From: Sulfurimonas sp.
Lineage (GTDB): Bacteria > Campylobacterota > Campylobacteria > Campylobacterales > Sulfurimonadaceae
NCBI RefSeq assembly: GCF_028714975.1
Contig: NZ_JAQTLH010000009.1
Coordinates: 38,204 to 102,203 of the forward strand
DNA length: 64,000 nucleotides
Direction: 5' to 3'
Below, piece by piece: positions 25,518 through 34,038 of the stretch. Each line of letters begins with the position of its first letter. Position 1 is the stretch's first letter. The notes below the pieces were generated by a model that ran no database searches, was not told the DNA's origin, and saw nothing but the letters and a program-made list of their open reading frames with translations. The position numbers and the translations under genes are program-made.

Positions 25518-26969
25518 ATGAAAAAAATTACCAAGATACTGGTTGCAAACAGAGGCGAAATAGCTCTAAGAATTATTAGAGCTTGTAAAGAATTGGATGT
25601 AAAAAGCGTAGCTATTTTCTCTGAAGTTGATTTAGAGGGAATCTGGGTAAAAAAAGCTGATGAGTGTTATCCGATTATGGGAGACGCTCTACAAGCTTAT
25701 CTTGACTATGACAGAATTATCACTTTGGCGCTCAAAGCAGGTTGTGATGCTATTCATCCAGGATATGGTTTCTTATCTGAAAATGCAGAGTTTGCACAGG
25801 CTTGTGAAGATAGAGGACTTATTTTTATCGGTCCAAAACCGGCGCACATCGCACTTTTTGGCGATAAGATGGCTTCAAAAGTTGCAATGCGTGAAATCGG
25901 CGTACCTGTTTTAGAAGGAACGGATGAGCCGGTTATAGATAAAGCTGAGGGTGCAAGAGTTGCTACGCAAATAGGCTTTCCTGTTATCATAAAAGCTGCT
26001 TTTGGCGGCGGCGGAAGAGGTATGAGAATCGTTAAAAGTGCAAATCTTTTTAATGAAATGTTTGACTCTGCAACAAATGAGGCGATAAAATATTTTGGAA
26101 AAGGTGAAGTTTTCATTGAGAAATATGTAGAAAATCCAAGACATATCGAAATCCAAATAGTTGCCGATAAATACGGAAATGTTGTACACTTAGGCGAGAG
26201 AGATTGTTCGATTCAAAGAAGACACCAAAAAGTAATCGAAATTGCTCCTTCTCCTAGACTAAGCCCTGAAGCGAGAAAAGAGCTTTATAGAATTTCTACA
26301 AAAGCAATGCTAAAATTAGGCTACGAGAGTGTTGGAACAGTAGAATATCTACTTGATGCAGACGACAATATCTACTTCATAGAGATGAACACAAGGGTTC
26401 AAGTTGAGCATCCTGTAACTGAGATTATCTCCGGAATAGATATTATTCAAAGAATGATAGAGATTGCAGAGGGTGATAAGCTAAAATTTTTACAAGAAGA
26501 GATCAAATTCCGCGGATATGCAATCGAGTTTAGAATCAACGCTGAAAATCCTCAAAACAACTTTATGCCATCAGTTGGAACTATCACAAACTATATCACT
26601 CCTGGTGGTCCAGGGGTAAGAATTGACTCAAGTGCATACGCTGGATACACAATTCCTCCAAACTATGATTCAATGGTTGGAAAACTTATAGTTTGGGCGC
26701 TTGACTGGGAAGGTGCCGTAAAAAAAGCTTCAAGAGCTTTAGATGAATTTTACATCGACGGAGTTACTACAAACCTCTCTCTTCATAGAGAAATCGTGAA
26801 AGATGCTGATTTTATCGCAGGAAAACTAGATACAAGTTACCTTGATAAAAAAATGGAACTTTTCAACCTAAAAGCTACAAAATCAATAGCAAAAGAGGAA
26901 GAAAAAACTTCATTTATAGCTAATCTTATAAAGAAAATTAAAGAGCATAAATTAATCACTAGACATTAA
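25518..26969 (+). CDS. Biotin carboxylase subunit (AccC/PycA/CfiB family)
   Basis: A 483-residue ATP-dependent biotin carboxylase. The N-terminal KILVANRGEIALRIIRAC, the ATP-grasp glycine loop FGGGGRGMRIV, EMNTRVQVEHPVTE and RINAENP are all intact. AccC is usually about 450 residues. The extra 30-residue C-terminal tail is seen in the separate-subunit pyruvate or 2-oxoglutarate carboxylases, which would suit an autotroph with a reductive TCA cycle. The biotin-carrier partner is not adjacent, so the acceptor is undecided. AGG lies about 8 bases before ATG, and the gene is divergent from the AraC-type regulator. Confidence 0.88.
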   Translation: MKKITKILVANRGEIALRIIRACKELDVKSVAIFSEVDLEGIWVKKADECYPIMGDALQAYLDYDRIITLALKAGCDAIHPGYGFLSENAEFAQACEDRGLIFIGPKPAHIALFGDKMASKVAMREIGVPVLEGTDEPVIDKAEGARVATQIGFPVIIKAAFGGGGRGMRIVKSANLFNEMFDSATNEAIKYFGKGEVFIEKYVENPRHIEIQIVADKYGNVVHLGERDCSIQRRHQKVIEIAPSPRLSPEARKELYRISTKAMLKLGYESVGTVEYLLDADDNIYFIEMNTRVQVEHPVTEIISGIDIIQRMIEIAEGDKLKFLQEEIKFRGYAIEFRINAENPQNNFMPSVGTITNYITPGGPGVRIDSSAYAGYTIPPNYDSMVGKLIVWALDWEGAVKKASRALDEFYIDGVTTNLSLHREIVKDADFIAGKLDTSYLDKKMELFNLKATKSIAKEEEKTSFIANLIKKIKEHKLITRH

Positions 26970-26975
26970 GCATTC

Positions 26976-27009
26976 TCATTGCAAGCCTCTTTAAGAGGCA
27001 CGGCAATCT
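26976..27009 (+). repeat. Interspersed palindromic repeat, copy 2
   Basis: Starts TCATTGCAAGCC and ends GGCACGGCAATCT, differing at few positions from the copy at 246-279. It lies exactly between the biotin carboxylase stop and the convergent 27012 gene, so it may act as a terminator hairpin. Confidence 0.75.
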
Positions 27010-27011
27010 CC

Positions 27012-27425
27012 TTATCTCTCCAGTATATCTTCCGTTTCAACGCGACTGCAACAATCTCTACGCATTTGAGCTATAATCTGCTTGAGTCTGCTCAATATAT
27101 TTTGAGGAGATTTGTGAATATCTAAAGAGTTTAAAGCGATAAAAGTTCCTTGATTTGCATTAAAATGGTTATCCAACTTATAGATAATATTCTGCGATGC
27201 TTTGTATGCATTTTTTTCAGCTGTAAACTCAAAAATAATAAAATAGTGATTGTCATCTAAAGGTATAAACTGATCAGAAATTCTGACATATTTTGATAAT
27301 TCAATAACACTTAGAGGCTCTTCATGGTACAAGAGAGCAAATGTCGAGTGAATATTAAATCTCTGGTAGATATAGTATGTTTTTTTAACAAGGACTTCAA
27401 GTCTGTTATTGATATTGTTATCCAT
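27012..27425 (-). CDS. Hypothetical protein resembling a degenerate GGDEF-type domain
   Basis: A 137-residue protein from ATG 27425, which has GGAA 7 bases upstream. A GTG at 27455 would add 10 residues. The pattern of LEVLVKKTYYIYQRF, SVIELSKYVRISDQFIPL, NHYFIIFEFT and the spaced helices is like a nucleotidyl-cyclase fold with no GGDEF motif. It ends with a CC pair (RRDCCSR). It would be inactive as a cyclase and might be a sensor or binding partner. Recognition is weak. Confidence 0.5.
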   Translation of the reverse strand: MDNNINNRLEVLVKKTYYIYQRFNIHSTFALLYHEEPLSVIELSKYVRISDQFIPLDDNHYFIIFEFTAEKNAYKASQNIIYKLDNHFNANQGTFIALNSLDIHKSPQNILSRLKQIIAQMRRDCCSRVETEDILER

Positions 27426-27653
27426 ATTTTTTCCAAAAAAAATTATATCTGACACTCAATTTTTACATAAAGTACCAATAATTTATGAGTATTGAGTATT
27501 CTATCCACCACATGATAAAAAATGTATTAAAAAATCTAATTTTAAACATATTTACTTATTTGATTTTTTTCAAGCTGCATACTCTCATTGATTATGAGAT
27601 TCTAAGTGATTTATTGTAAAATTACATCCATAAATTTACAAAAGGTGTAAAAA

Positions 27654-29012
27654 GTGAGCATTTACAGAGAGTATGACATTAGAGGGATTTTCGAAAAAGA
27701 GTTAAATGAGCAGAGTGTTGTTCGCATAGGTTATGCTTTGGCTTCAAAAATAGAGGGCGAATATGTTGCAGTCGGTTATGATGCAAGAAGTCACTCCCCT
27801 ATTCTCTTTGAGTACCTTGTTCACGGACTTAATGCCGGAGGTAAAAAAGTTCTAGATATGGGGCTTGTTCCTACTCCTGTAAACTACTTTTGTAATTACA
27901 ATGAGTTTAACGGAGTTAGCGCATCAGCTTCTGTGATGATTACAGGCTCGCACAACCCAAGCGAATACAACGGTTTTAAAATCACTATAAACAAAGCTCC
28001 GTTTTTCGGTGAGCAGATCTATGCTCTGGGTCGTGAGTGTGAAGCTATGGATTTTCCCGCAAAAGTTGCCAGAGATGTTACAAAGATAGACGCTCTTACT
28101 CGCTATGTTGATTTTTTAGTGAGCGAATTTCAACACCTAAAAGCTATGCCTACACGCATCGTTTATGATTGCGGAAACGGTGTTGCAGGTGTCGTAACGG
28201 AGAGAATTTTTGGTGCATTAGAACTTAACGCAAAAGGGCTTTACATAGACCCAGACGGAACTTTTCCAAACCACCATCCAGACCCTTCCGATGAGCACAA
28301 CCTAGAAGATATCAAAAAACTCTTAGCAACAGACGGCGATATCGCTTTTGCTTATGACGGTGATGCCGACAGAATCGCGGTATTAACGCATAAAAACAAT
28401 ATAAAAGGCGATATGATGGCTCTTTTATATGCTATGAAGATGGATAAGCCGACCGTAATTGGAGAGGTGAAGTGTTCTCAAGTTATGTATGATGAGCTAG
28501 AGAAGCGCGGTGCAAAAGCGATTATGTACAAAACGGGTCACTCAAACCTAAAAGTAAAAATGCAAGAGACAAACGCTGACCTTGCTTGTGAAGTAAGCGG
28601 ACATGTATTTTTCAAAAATCGCTACTTCGGTTATGACGATGCGATTTACGCAACGCTTAGAATGTTAGAGCTTGTGCATGACGGCATTGACTTAGATGCA
28701 GAACTTGCAAAACTACCTCAAGTTTTCTCAACGGAAGAGATAAAAGTTCATACGACGGAAGCCGAGAAGTTTAAAATCATAGATAAGGTAAAAGAGCTTC
28801 TAAAAACTCCTCCTGCTTCTTTTCCGGCTATAAAAAACATCATCGATGTAGACGGCGTTCGCATAAACTTCCAAAACGGCTGGGGATTGGTAAGAGCCAG
28901 CAACACGACTCCTGTTTTGGTTACTCGTTTTGAATCAACTTCAAAAGAAGAGGCAAAACTCTACGAAAAAGCTATAAATGATCTTATTATAAAAGCTAAA
29001 GAAAGTTTGTAA
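27654..29012 (+). CDS. Phosphomannomutase/phosphoglucomutase
   Basis: A 452-residue alpha-D-phosphohexomutase that interconverts hexose 6- and 1-phosphates for LPS and polysaccharide precursors. The phosphoserine loop ITGSHNPSEYNGFK, the metal-binding DGDADR, the sugar-specificity loop CEVSGHVFF and the phosphate-binding RASNTTP are all present. The size is that of AlgC/ManB-type enzymes. The start is GTG 27654 with AAAGGTG upstream. It is followed by pyrC after 13 bases, probably as one operon. Confidence 0.93.
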   Translation: MSIYREYDIRGIFEKELNEQSVVRIGYALASKIEGEYVAVGYDARSHSPILFEYLVHGLNAGGKKVLDMGLVPTPVNYFCNYNEFNGVSASASVMITGSHNPSEYNGFKITINKAPFFGEQIYALGRECEAMDFPAKVARDVTKIDALTRYVDFLVSEFQHLKAMPTRIVYDCGNGVAGVVTERIFGALELNAKGLYIDPDGTFPNHHPDPSDEHNLEDIKKLLATDGDIAFAYDGDADRIAVLTHKNNIKGDMMALLYAMKMDKPTVIGEVKCSQVMYDELEKRGAKAIMYKTGHSNLKVKMQETNADLACEVSGHVFFKNRYFGYDDAIYATLRMLELVHDGIDLDAELAKLPQVFSTEEIKVHTTEAEKFKIIDKVKELLKTPPASFPAIKNIIDVDGVRINFQNGWGLVRASNTTPVLVTRFESTSKEEAKLYEKAINDLIIKAKESL

Positions 29013-29025
29013 CAAAGGAATTTTT

Positions 29026-30033
29026 ATGAAAACTCATACTCTTTTAATGCCGCTAGATATGCATCTTCATCTTCGTGATGGAGTTATGCTTGAAACTGTT
29101 GCACCTCTTAGCGCATATAGTTTTAGCGGTGGAATCATTATGCCAAATCTTGTTCCGCCGATTGAGACTCTTGAAGATGTAAAAGCATATAAAACACGGA
29201 TAACGGCAGCCGTTCCAAACGACTATTTTGAACCTTATATGACGCTTTTTTATAAAAATTACGACAAAAGATTTTTAGCAAGCGTTGTAGATCACATTAC
29301 GGCTATCAAACTCTACCCTGCGGGAATTACGACAAATTCTGATGGCGGCGTTTCATCTTTTGATATTGAAGCGATGCGCGAAACACTAGAAGCTATGAGT
29401 GTTTTAGGGATTCCTCTTTGCGTTCACGGAGAGACAAACGGTTTTGTTATGGATAGAGAAGCGGAATTTATGAGCATTTATGAACTCTTAGCCAAAGAGT
29501 TTCCCGATTTAAAAATCATAATGGAGCATATTACCACCAAAGCGGCGGTTGATATGCTGGATAAATACAAAAACCTCTACGCAACCATAACAGTTCACCA
29601 CCTGCTTTTCACCCTTGATGATGTGGTCGGCGGAATGATGATGCCTCACAACTTCTGTAAGCCTATCGCAAAAAGACCTGAGGATTTGGATGCGCTTCTT
29701 GGCGTAGCACTCGAAGCTCACCCAAAGGTGATGTTCGGCTCAGACTCGGCACCTCACTCAAAAGAGAAAAAAGAGTGTGCGGGATGTGCAGCAGGAGTGT
29801 TTAGCGCACCGATTGCACTTCAGCTTCTGTGTGAGATTTTTGAGCAGTATGACAAACTTGACAACCTTCAAGCTTTTGTAAGCGATAATGCACAAAGTAT
29901 CTATAAACTTTGTCCTGAATTTAAAGAAGTTATCTTAGAAAAACGACCGTTTGTCGTACCTGCAACTTACGGGAATGTCGTTCCTATGTATGCAAACCAA
30001 GTGATTAACTGGGCAATACAAAGCGTTGAATAA
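29026..30033 (+). CDS. pyrC: Dihydroorotase
   Basis: A 335-residue zinc amidohydrolase that cyclises carbamoyl aspartate to dihydroorotate in pyrimidine synthesis. DMHLHLRDG supplies the first metal ligands, KLYPAG carries the lysine that is carboxylated, and the later IVVHGETN-like stretch (CVHGETN), HITT and GSDSAPH complete the site. The length equals class II PyrC. AAAGGAA precedes ATG 29026. The last 8 bases overlap the next gene. Confidence 0.95.
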   Translation: MKTHTLLMPLDMHLHLRDGVMLETVAPLSAYSFSGGIIMPNLVPPIETLEDVKAYKTRITAAVPNDYFEPYMTLFYKNYDKRFLASVVDHITAIKLYPAGITTNSDGGVSSFDIEAMRETLEAMSVLGIPLCVHGETNGFVMDREAEFMSIYELLAKEFPDLKIIMEHITTKAAVDMLDKYKNLYATITVHHLLFTLDDVVGGMMMPHNFCKPIAKRPEDLDALLGVALEAHPKVMFGSDSAPHSKEKKECAGCAAGVFSAPIALQLLCEIFEQYDKLDNLQAFVSDNAQSIYKLCPEFKEVILEKRPFVVPATYGNVVPMYANQVINWAIQSVE

Positions 30034-30679
30034 AATTTTACTGCTTGAAGATGATCTGCTTTTTGCGGATACTATTGTTGATTTGCTAGAAGATAACGGT
30101 TTTGAAGTCATGCACTCTCCAAACGGACAGAGTGCGCTTGATAAAACCTTTTTGCAAAAATTTGATCTCTATCTTCTTGATATAAATGTACCGCTCATAG
30201 ACGGTATAACAGTGCTAAAAGAGTTAAGAGATTCAAACGACAACACCCCTGCTATCTTTTTAACATCTCATAAAGATAAAGAGATGCTCAAAAAAAGTTT
30301 TACTAGCGGCGCAGATGATTTTTTAACAAAACCATTTGATATTGACGAGCTGCTTCTTCGCATAAAAGCACTTTTAAAAAGAGCAAAATCGGACAATGCC
30401 CCATGTGTAGGCTTGCTATGCAACGATGATATTCATAAGCGTATCTTATACAACAAACAAGAGCTTGACCTCTCAAAAAAAGAGTATGATCTTCTTGCTT
30501 TGTTGATGAAGCATACAAACAACACCGTTCCAAAAGAGCTTATCTTAGATGAGTTATGGAGCAGCGGTGACGGCGGAAGCGACGGCGCGCTAAGAGTCTA
30601 CATAAACCGCATAAAGCAGTTGGTACCGCAGATAAATATAGAAAATGTACGCGGCATAGGGTATAAACTTGTTTCGTAA
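30026..30679 (+). CDS. OmpR-type response regulator
   Basis: A 217-residue two-component regulator. The receiver has LLEDDLLFADT, the phospho-acceptor in DLYLLDINVP (about Asp50) and LTKPFDIDELL. The C-terminal winged helix ends RVYINRIKQLV and VRGIGYKL. The start is TTG 30026 inside pyrC. It overlaps its kinase by 11 bases, so the pair is translated together. Targets are unknown. Confidence 0.9.
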   Translation: MNKILLLEDDLLFADTIVDLLEDNGFEVMHSPNGQSALDKTFLQKFDLYLLDINVPLIDGITVLKELRDSNDNTPAIFLTSHKDKEMLKKSFTSGADDFLTKPFDIDELLLRIKALLKRAKSDNAPCVGLLCNDDIHKRILYNKQELDLSKKEYDLLALLMKHTNNTVPKELILDELWSSGDGGSDGALRVYINRIKQLVPQINIENVRGIGYKLVS

Positions 30680-31499
30680 TCTTCGTATTATTATTTTTAT
30701 ATACTACATGATTACGGCTATCTCCATCTTAACTATTTTATACTATTTTGTAACCGTTATACAGATACAAAACACCTCTTTGCTGCTATTTATACTCTTT
30801 ATCTTGGTGGCTTTTGCGGGGATTATTATTGCCAAACTCTCCATAGATCCGCTCTTTGAACATGTTACAAATCTTCAAAACCTCTCAAAAGAGACGCTTC
30901 ATGAGCTAAATCTTCCTATCAGTACGATTATGGCAAATATTCATATGCTTAAAAAAAATCTTCATAACGATAAAGATTTAAAGAGAATTGCAAGAATTGA
31001 GAGTGCTTGTGAGATGTTACGCCAGAGATACAACGAACTTGACTATATGATAAAACTGCAAAGTTCAAGCGTAAAATATGAGACTATTTATCTTGACGAG
31101 CTCATAAGAGAGAGGATTGATTTTTTTAAACAGATATTTCCAAATGTCGAGTTTAATCTCTCTCTAACTCCGACGCAAATCAACAATGATAAAGTAGGCT
31201 TATCAAAAGTAATTGACAATCTTATAGATAATGCTGTAAAATATTCACTATATATTCACAAAATTGATATAAAATTGCAAAATTTTACGCTGCATGTAAA
31301 TGATTACGGTTGCGGAATAGATGAAGTGGAACTTTTAAAAATCTTTGATGACTACTACCAAAGCAATGAAAACATGAGAGGTTTTGGCATAGGTCTTGGT
31401 ATGGTGAAGAGATTTTGTGATGCAAATAAAATCGTGTTAAAGTTAAAATCTAAACCTGATGTCGGCACGACGGTTATATTAAAATTTAAGGAAAATTAG
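30669..31499 (+). CDS. Sensor histidine kinase
   Basis: A 276-residue membrane kinase with two helices at about residues 4-28 and 35-55 and almost no periplasmic loop, so it probably senses a membrane or protein signal. HisKA carries LHELNLPISTIM. The ATPase domain has IDNLIDNAVKYS, DYGCGID and GFGIGLGMVKRF. The start is TTG 30669. The stop TAG overlaps the exbB GTG start, tying the kinase to the energy-transduction genes behind it. Confidence 0.88.
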   Translation: MFRNLRIIIFIYYMITAISILTILYYFVTVIQIQNTSLLLFILFILVAFAGIIIAKLSIDPLFEHVTNLQNLSKETLHELNLPISTIMANIHMLKKNLHNDKDLKRIARIESACEMLRQRYNELDYMIKLQSSSVKYETIYLDELIRERIDFFKQIFPNVEFNLSLTPTQINNDKVGLSKVIDNLIDNAVKYSLYIHKIDIKLQNFTLHVNDYGCGIDEVELLKIFDDYYQSNENMRGFGIGLGMVKRFCDANKIVLKLKSKPDVGTTVILKFKEN

Positions 31500-31948
31500 T
31501 GGAAAAAAATGTTTTATCATATGCGGAGATGGCGCTAGATTACGGAGTCATAGGACTTCTTATACTTATGAGTATAGTTACTCTTTGGTTGTTTATAGAG
31601 AGAATGATGTTTTATAGCACTGTACGTGTCGATGATTATGATAACAGAGATAAATTGGAAATGGATTTAACCGATAACATAAGCGTTATAAGCGTTATAG
31701 GTTCAAATGCTCCGTATGTCGGTCTTTTAGGAACCGTAATCGGGATTATGCTTGCTTTTTACTCAATGGGAGATACGGGAGCGGTTGATGCCAAAAAAAT
31801 CATGGTAGGGCTTGCAATGGCACTAAAAGCAACTGCAATGGGACTAATCGTTGCGATGCCGGCAATTGTGGTTTACACACTTTTGCTTCGCAAAGTTGAG
31901 AAAATATTAACTATTTTTGATATCAAACAAGACAAACAGAGCAAGTAA
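31499..31948 (+). CDS. exbB: ExbB/TolQ/MotA-family proton channel subunit
   Basis: A 149-residue protein with three membrane helices, the last two around SNAPYVGLLGTVIGIMLAFY and KATAMGLIVAMPAIVVYTLL, which are signature stretches of ExbB. With ExbD it uses the proton gradient to power TonB-dependent transport. The start GTG 31499 overlaps the kinase stop. It precedes exbD by 6 bases. Confidence 0.9.
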   Translation: MEKNVLSYAEMALDYGVIGLLILMSIVTLWLFIERMMFYSTVRVDDYDNRDKLEMDLTDNISVISVIGSNAPYVGLLGTVIGIMLAFYSMGDTGAVDAKKIMVGLAMALKATAMGLIVAMPAIVVYTLLLRKVEKILTIFDIKQDKQSK

Positions 31949-31954
31949 GCCGAT

Positions 31955-32350
31955 ATGCCGAAATTTAAAAAACCCAAAAAAAGATTTGACGAGATAAATG
32001 TCGTTCCTTTTATCGACATTATGCTTGTACTTTTGGTTATGGTTTTAACAACCGCCACTTTCATAAACCAAGGAATCATCCCGATTGAACTTCCTGAGGC
32101 AAAAGCGTCCAAAAAAGAGGATAGTAAAAAAGAGATAACCATCTATGTAAACAGCAAAGGCGAGCTGTTTATCGAAAAAGAGAAGGTAGATTTAAAGACG
32201 CTTGAAGCTAAACTCTCAGCAATCCCAAAAGAGCAAACGGTTGTTCTTAGAAGCGATAAAGAGTCAAAATTTCAAGACTTCGTAAGCGTAATGGATATCT
32301 TAAAACGACTAAATCACGAACAGTTATACATAATTACAAAAGAGAATTAA
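31955..32350 (+). CDS. exbD: ExbD/TolR-family protein
   Basis: A 131-residue protein with one N-terminal membrane helix (INVVPFIDIMLVLLVMVLTT) whose Asp is the proton-carrying residue, then a periplasmic domain with ITIYVNSKGELFIEKEKV. It partners the ExbB-like protein just upstream. No tonB gene follows. Its last 4 bases overlap a small gene on the other strand. Confidence 0.9.
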   Translation: MPKFKKPKKRFDEINVVPFIDIMLVLLVMVLTTATFINQGIIPIELPEAKASKKEDSKKEITIYVNSKGELFIEKEKVDLKTLEAKLSAIPKEQTVVLRSDKESKFQDFVSVMDILKRLNHEQLYIITKEN

Positions 32351-32583
32351 TAACTCTTTTGCATGAGTTTAAACTTATCCTTTAAACTCTCCTGTTCTTT
32401 ATTTAACTCTCTCTTATCTTCTTGTTTTGTGCCGTTTACTTCCGTACTAAACACTTTTTGCTCAACATCTTTAACATCATGAAAAAGCGTCGTAGCTATA
32501 AAAAAGAGTATCATAATAACGACTACACTGACATAAAGAAGTATATAATTTTTTATGTGACCTGATTCAAAAGGGTTTTGCAT
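32347..32583 (-). CDS. Small single-span membrane protein
   Basis: A 78-residue protein with one helix at about 13-33 (YILLYVSVVVIMILFFIATT) and a charged, lysine/glutamate-rich tail, probably periplasmic. I do not recognise it. It converges on exbD, overlapping by 4 bases, and stands in the place where tonB might be expected, but it lacks the proline-rich domain of TonB. Confidence 0.5.
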   Translation of the reverse strand: MQNPFESGHIKNYILLYVSVVVIMILFFIATTLFHDVKDVEQKVFSTEVNGTKQEDKRELNKEQESLKDKFKLMQKSY

Positions 32584-32693
32584 ATATCAACTTATTAATT
32601 AAATTTTTGCAATTATATTCAAAAAACAGAGCCATAAAAGACAAATTACATAATTTTTATGTTAAGATAAACAAAAAAGTATAAGGGGTGCTT

Positions 32694-33203
32694 ATGCAAA
32701 CAACGATGTTTAAAGGTTCAGTGGTAAATTTAGTAGGGGATGCTGTTGGTATCGGCGACAAAGCACCTGTTGTAAGCGCGGTCGGAACAGACTTAAAAAG
32801 TGTAGAAATTGGCGGTGCAAAAGATAAAATCCAACTAATCGTTACCGTTCCCTCACTTGATACAGACACTTGTGCAGCTGAAACAAGACGATTTAACGAA
32901 GATGTAAACAACCTAGATATCTGTGAGACAACGGTTATCTCTATGGACTTGCCATTTGCATCTGAGCGATTTTGTACGACTAGCGGAATTGAAAATCTAA
33001 CCGTTGCAAGCGACTACTTAGACAAAAGCGTAAGCAAAGCTTACGGCGTTTTGATGGATGATAACAAACTCAAAGGTTTAAGTGCCAGAGCCGTTTTTGT
33101 GGTTGATAGAAGCGGAACCATCGTCTATAAAGAGATAGTAAAAGAGGTTACAAGCGAGCCAAACTATGAAGCTGCGCTTGATGCTATAAAAGAGGCCAGA
33201 TAA
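32694..33203 (+). CDS. tpx: Thiol peroxidase (atypical 2-Cys peroxiredoxin)
   Basis: A 169-residue Tpx that reduces hydrogen peroxide and alkyl peroxides with thioredoxin. The peroxidatic Cys is in SLDTDTCAAETRRFN and the resolving Cys in SERFCTTSG, in the standard Tpx spacing. I chose ATG 32694, which has AAGGGG 5 bases upstream, over the GTG at 32688, which lies within that site. It is followed after 4 bases by the phosphate-binding-type protein gene. Confidence 0.95.
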   Translation: MQTTMFKGSVVNLVGDAVGIGDKAPVVSAVGTDLKSVEIGGAKDKIQLIVTVPSLDTDTCAAETRRFNEDVNNLDICETTVISMDLPFASERFCTTSGIENLTVASDYLDKSVSKAYGVLMDDNKLKGLSARAVFVVDRSGTIVYKEIVKEVTSEPNYEAALDAIKEAR

Positions 33204-33207
33204 AAAA

Positions 33208-34038
33208 TTGAAAATTTTTCTCATTTTGCTTTTGGGCGTTTTTTTAAACGCCGAATCGGTCACTTCAAACACTTTGCGACTTAGCGGTGCTACAACAATT
33301 CAGCCGATTATAGAAAAAATTGCAGATATTTACTATAAAGAGACTAAAGAACCGCTGCTCATAGAGGGAGGCGGAACCGAGTCAGGCATTGAGAAAATTA
33401 TTGACGGCAGAAGCCATGTTGCCATGGTTGCGCGAAATCTAACCGAAGAAGAGAAGAACCGCTTTGCCTATGCGACAATCGCCGTTGATGCAGTAGCGAT
33501 AATCTACAACAAAAACCAAAAGATAAAAAATCTAACAAAAAATGAACTTATCGGGATTTATGACGGTTCCATAAAAAAATGGAAAGATGTCGGATGCGAG
33601 TGTCCAAATCTAATCGTTATTTCAAGAAGAACAGATAGAGCAACTTTAAATGTTTTTGAAGATTACAGCGGCCTAAAAAGCCCAAAACGTAAAAATCTGC
33701 CATCCGATGCAAAACTCATCAGAGAAGATGCATGGGAAGCGGAGTCCAACATAAACACTCTGCTTTGGGTTGCAGGTCTTAAAGGCTCGATTGCCATTGT
33801 TTCACATGCAGAGGCAGAGCGCTATATTGCAATGGGCTATCCGATTCGTATCAGTACTATTGATAATATTTATCCCTCAAAAGAGAGTATTAAAGAGGGA
33901 GCTTATCCTATCAAGAGAGAGCTAAATCTTGTGTGGCAGATAGACAATCCAAAAGTTGAACGGTTCGCTAAATGGATAAAAAACGACTCTTTTAAAAAAG
34001 CTGTTGAAGAGCTTGGTTTTGTGGCGGTGGAGAGATGA
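33208..34038 (+). CDS. PstS-like periplasmic phosphate-binding protein
   Basis: A 276-residue secreted protein with signal peptide MKIFLILLLGVFLNAES. The PBP-like fold is shown by LRLSGATTIQPIIEKIAD, GGGTESGIEKIIDG and VAVDAVAIIYNKNQ, as in PstS-type proteins. No PstC/A/B genes are near. It overlaps the next gene, a membrane PAS-GGDEF protein, by 4 bases (ATGA), so it may act as the periplasmic sensor of that protein rather than as a transporter part. The start is TTG 33208, with only a weak upstream site. Confidence 0.85.
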   Translation: MKIFLILLLGVFLNAESVTSNTLRLSGATTIQPIIEKIADIYYKETKEPLLIEGGGTESGIEKIIDGRSHVAMVARNLTEEEKNRFAYATIAVDAVAIIYNKNQKIKNLTKNELIGIYDGSIKKWKDVGCECPNLIVISRRTDRATLNVFEDYSGLKSPKRKNLPSDAKLIREDAWEAESNINTLLWVAGLKGSIAIVSHAEAERYIAMGYPIRISTIDNIYPSKESIKEGAYPIKRELNLVWQIDNPKVERFAKWIKNDSFKKAVEELGFVAVER

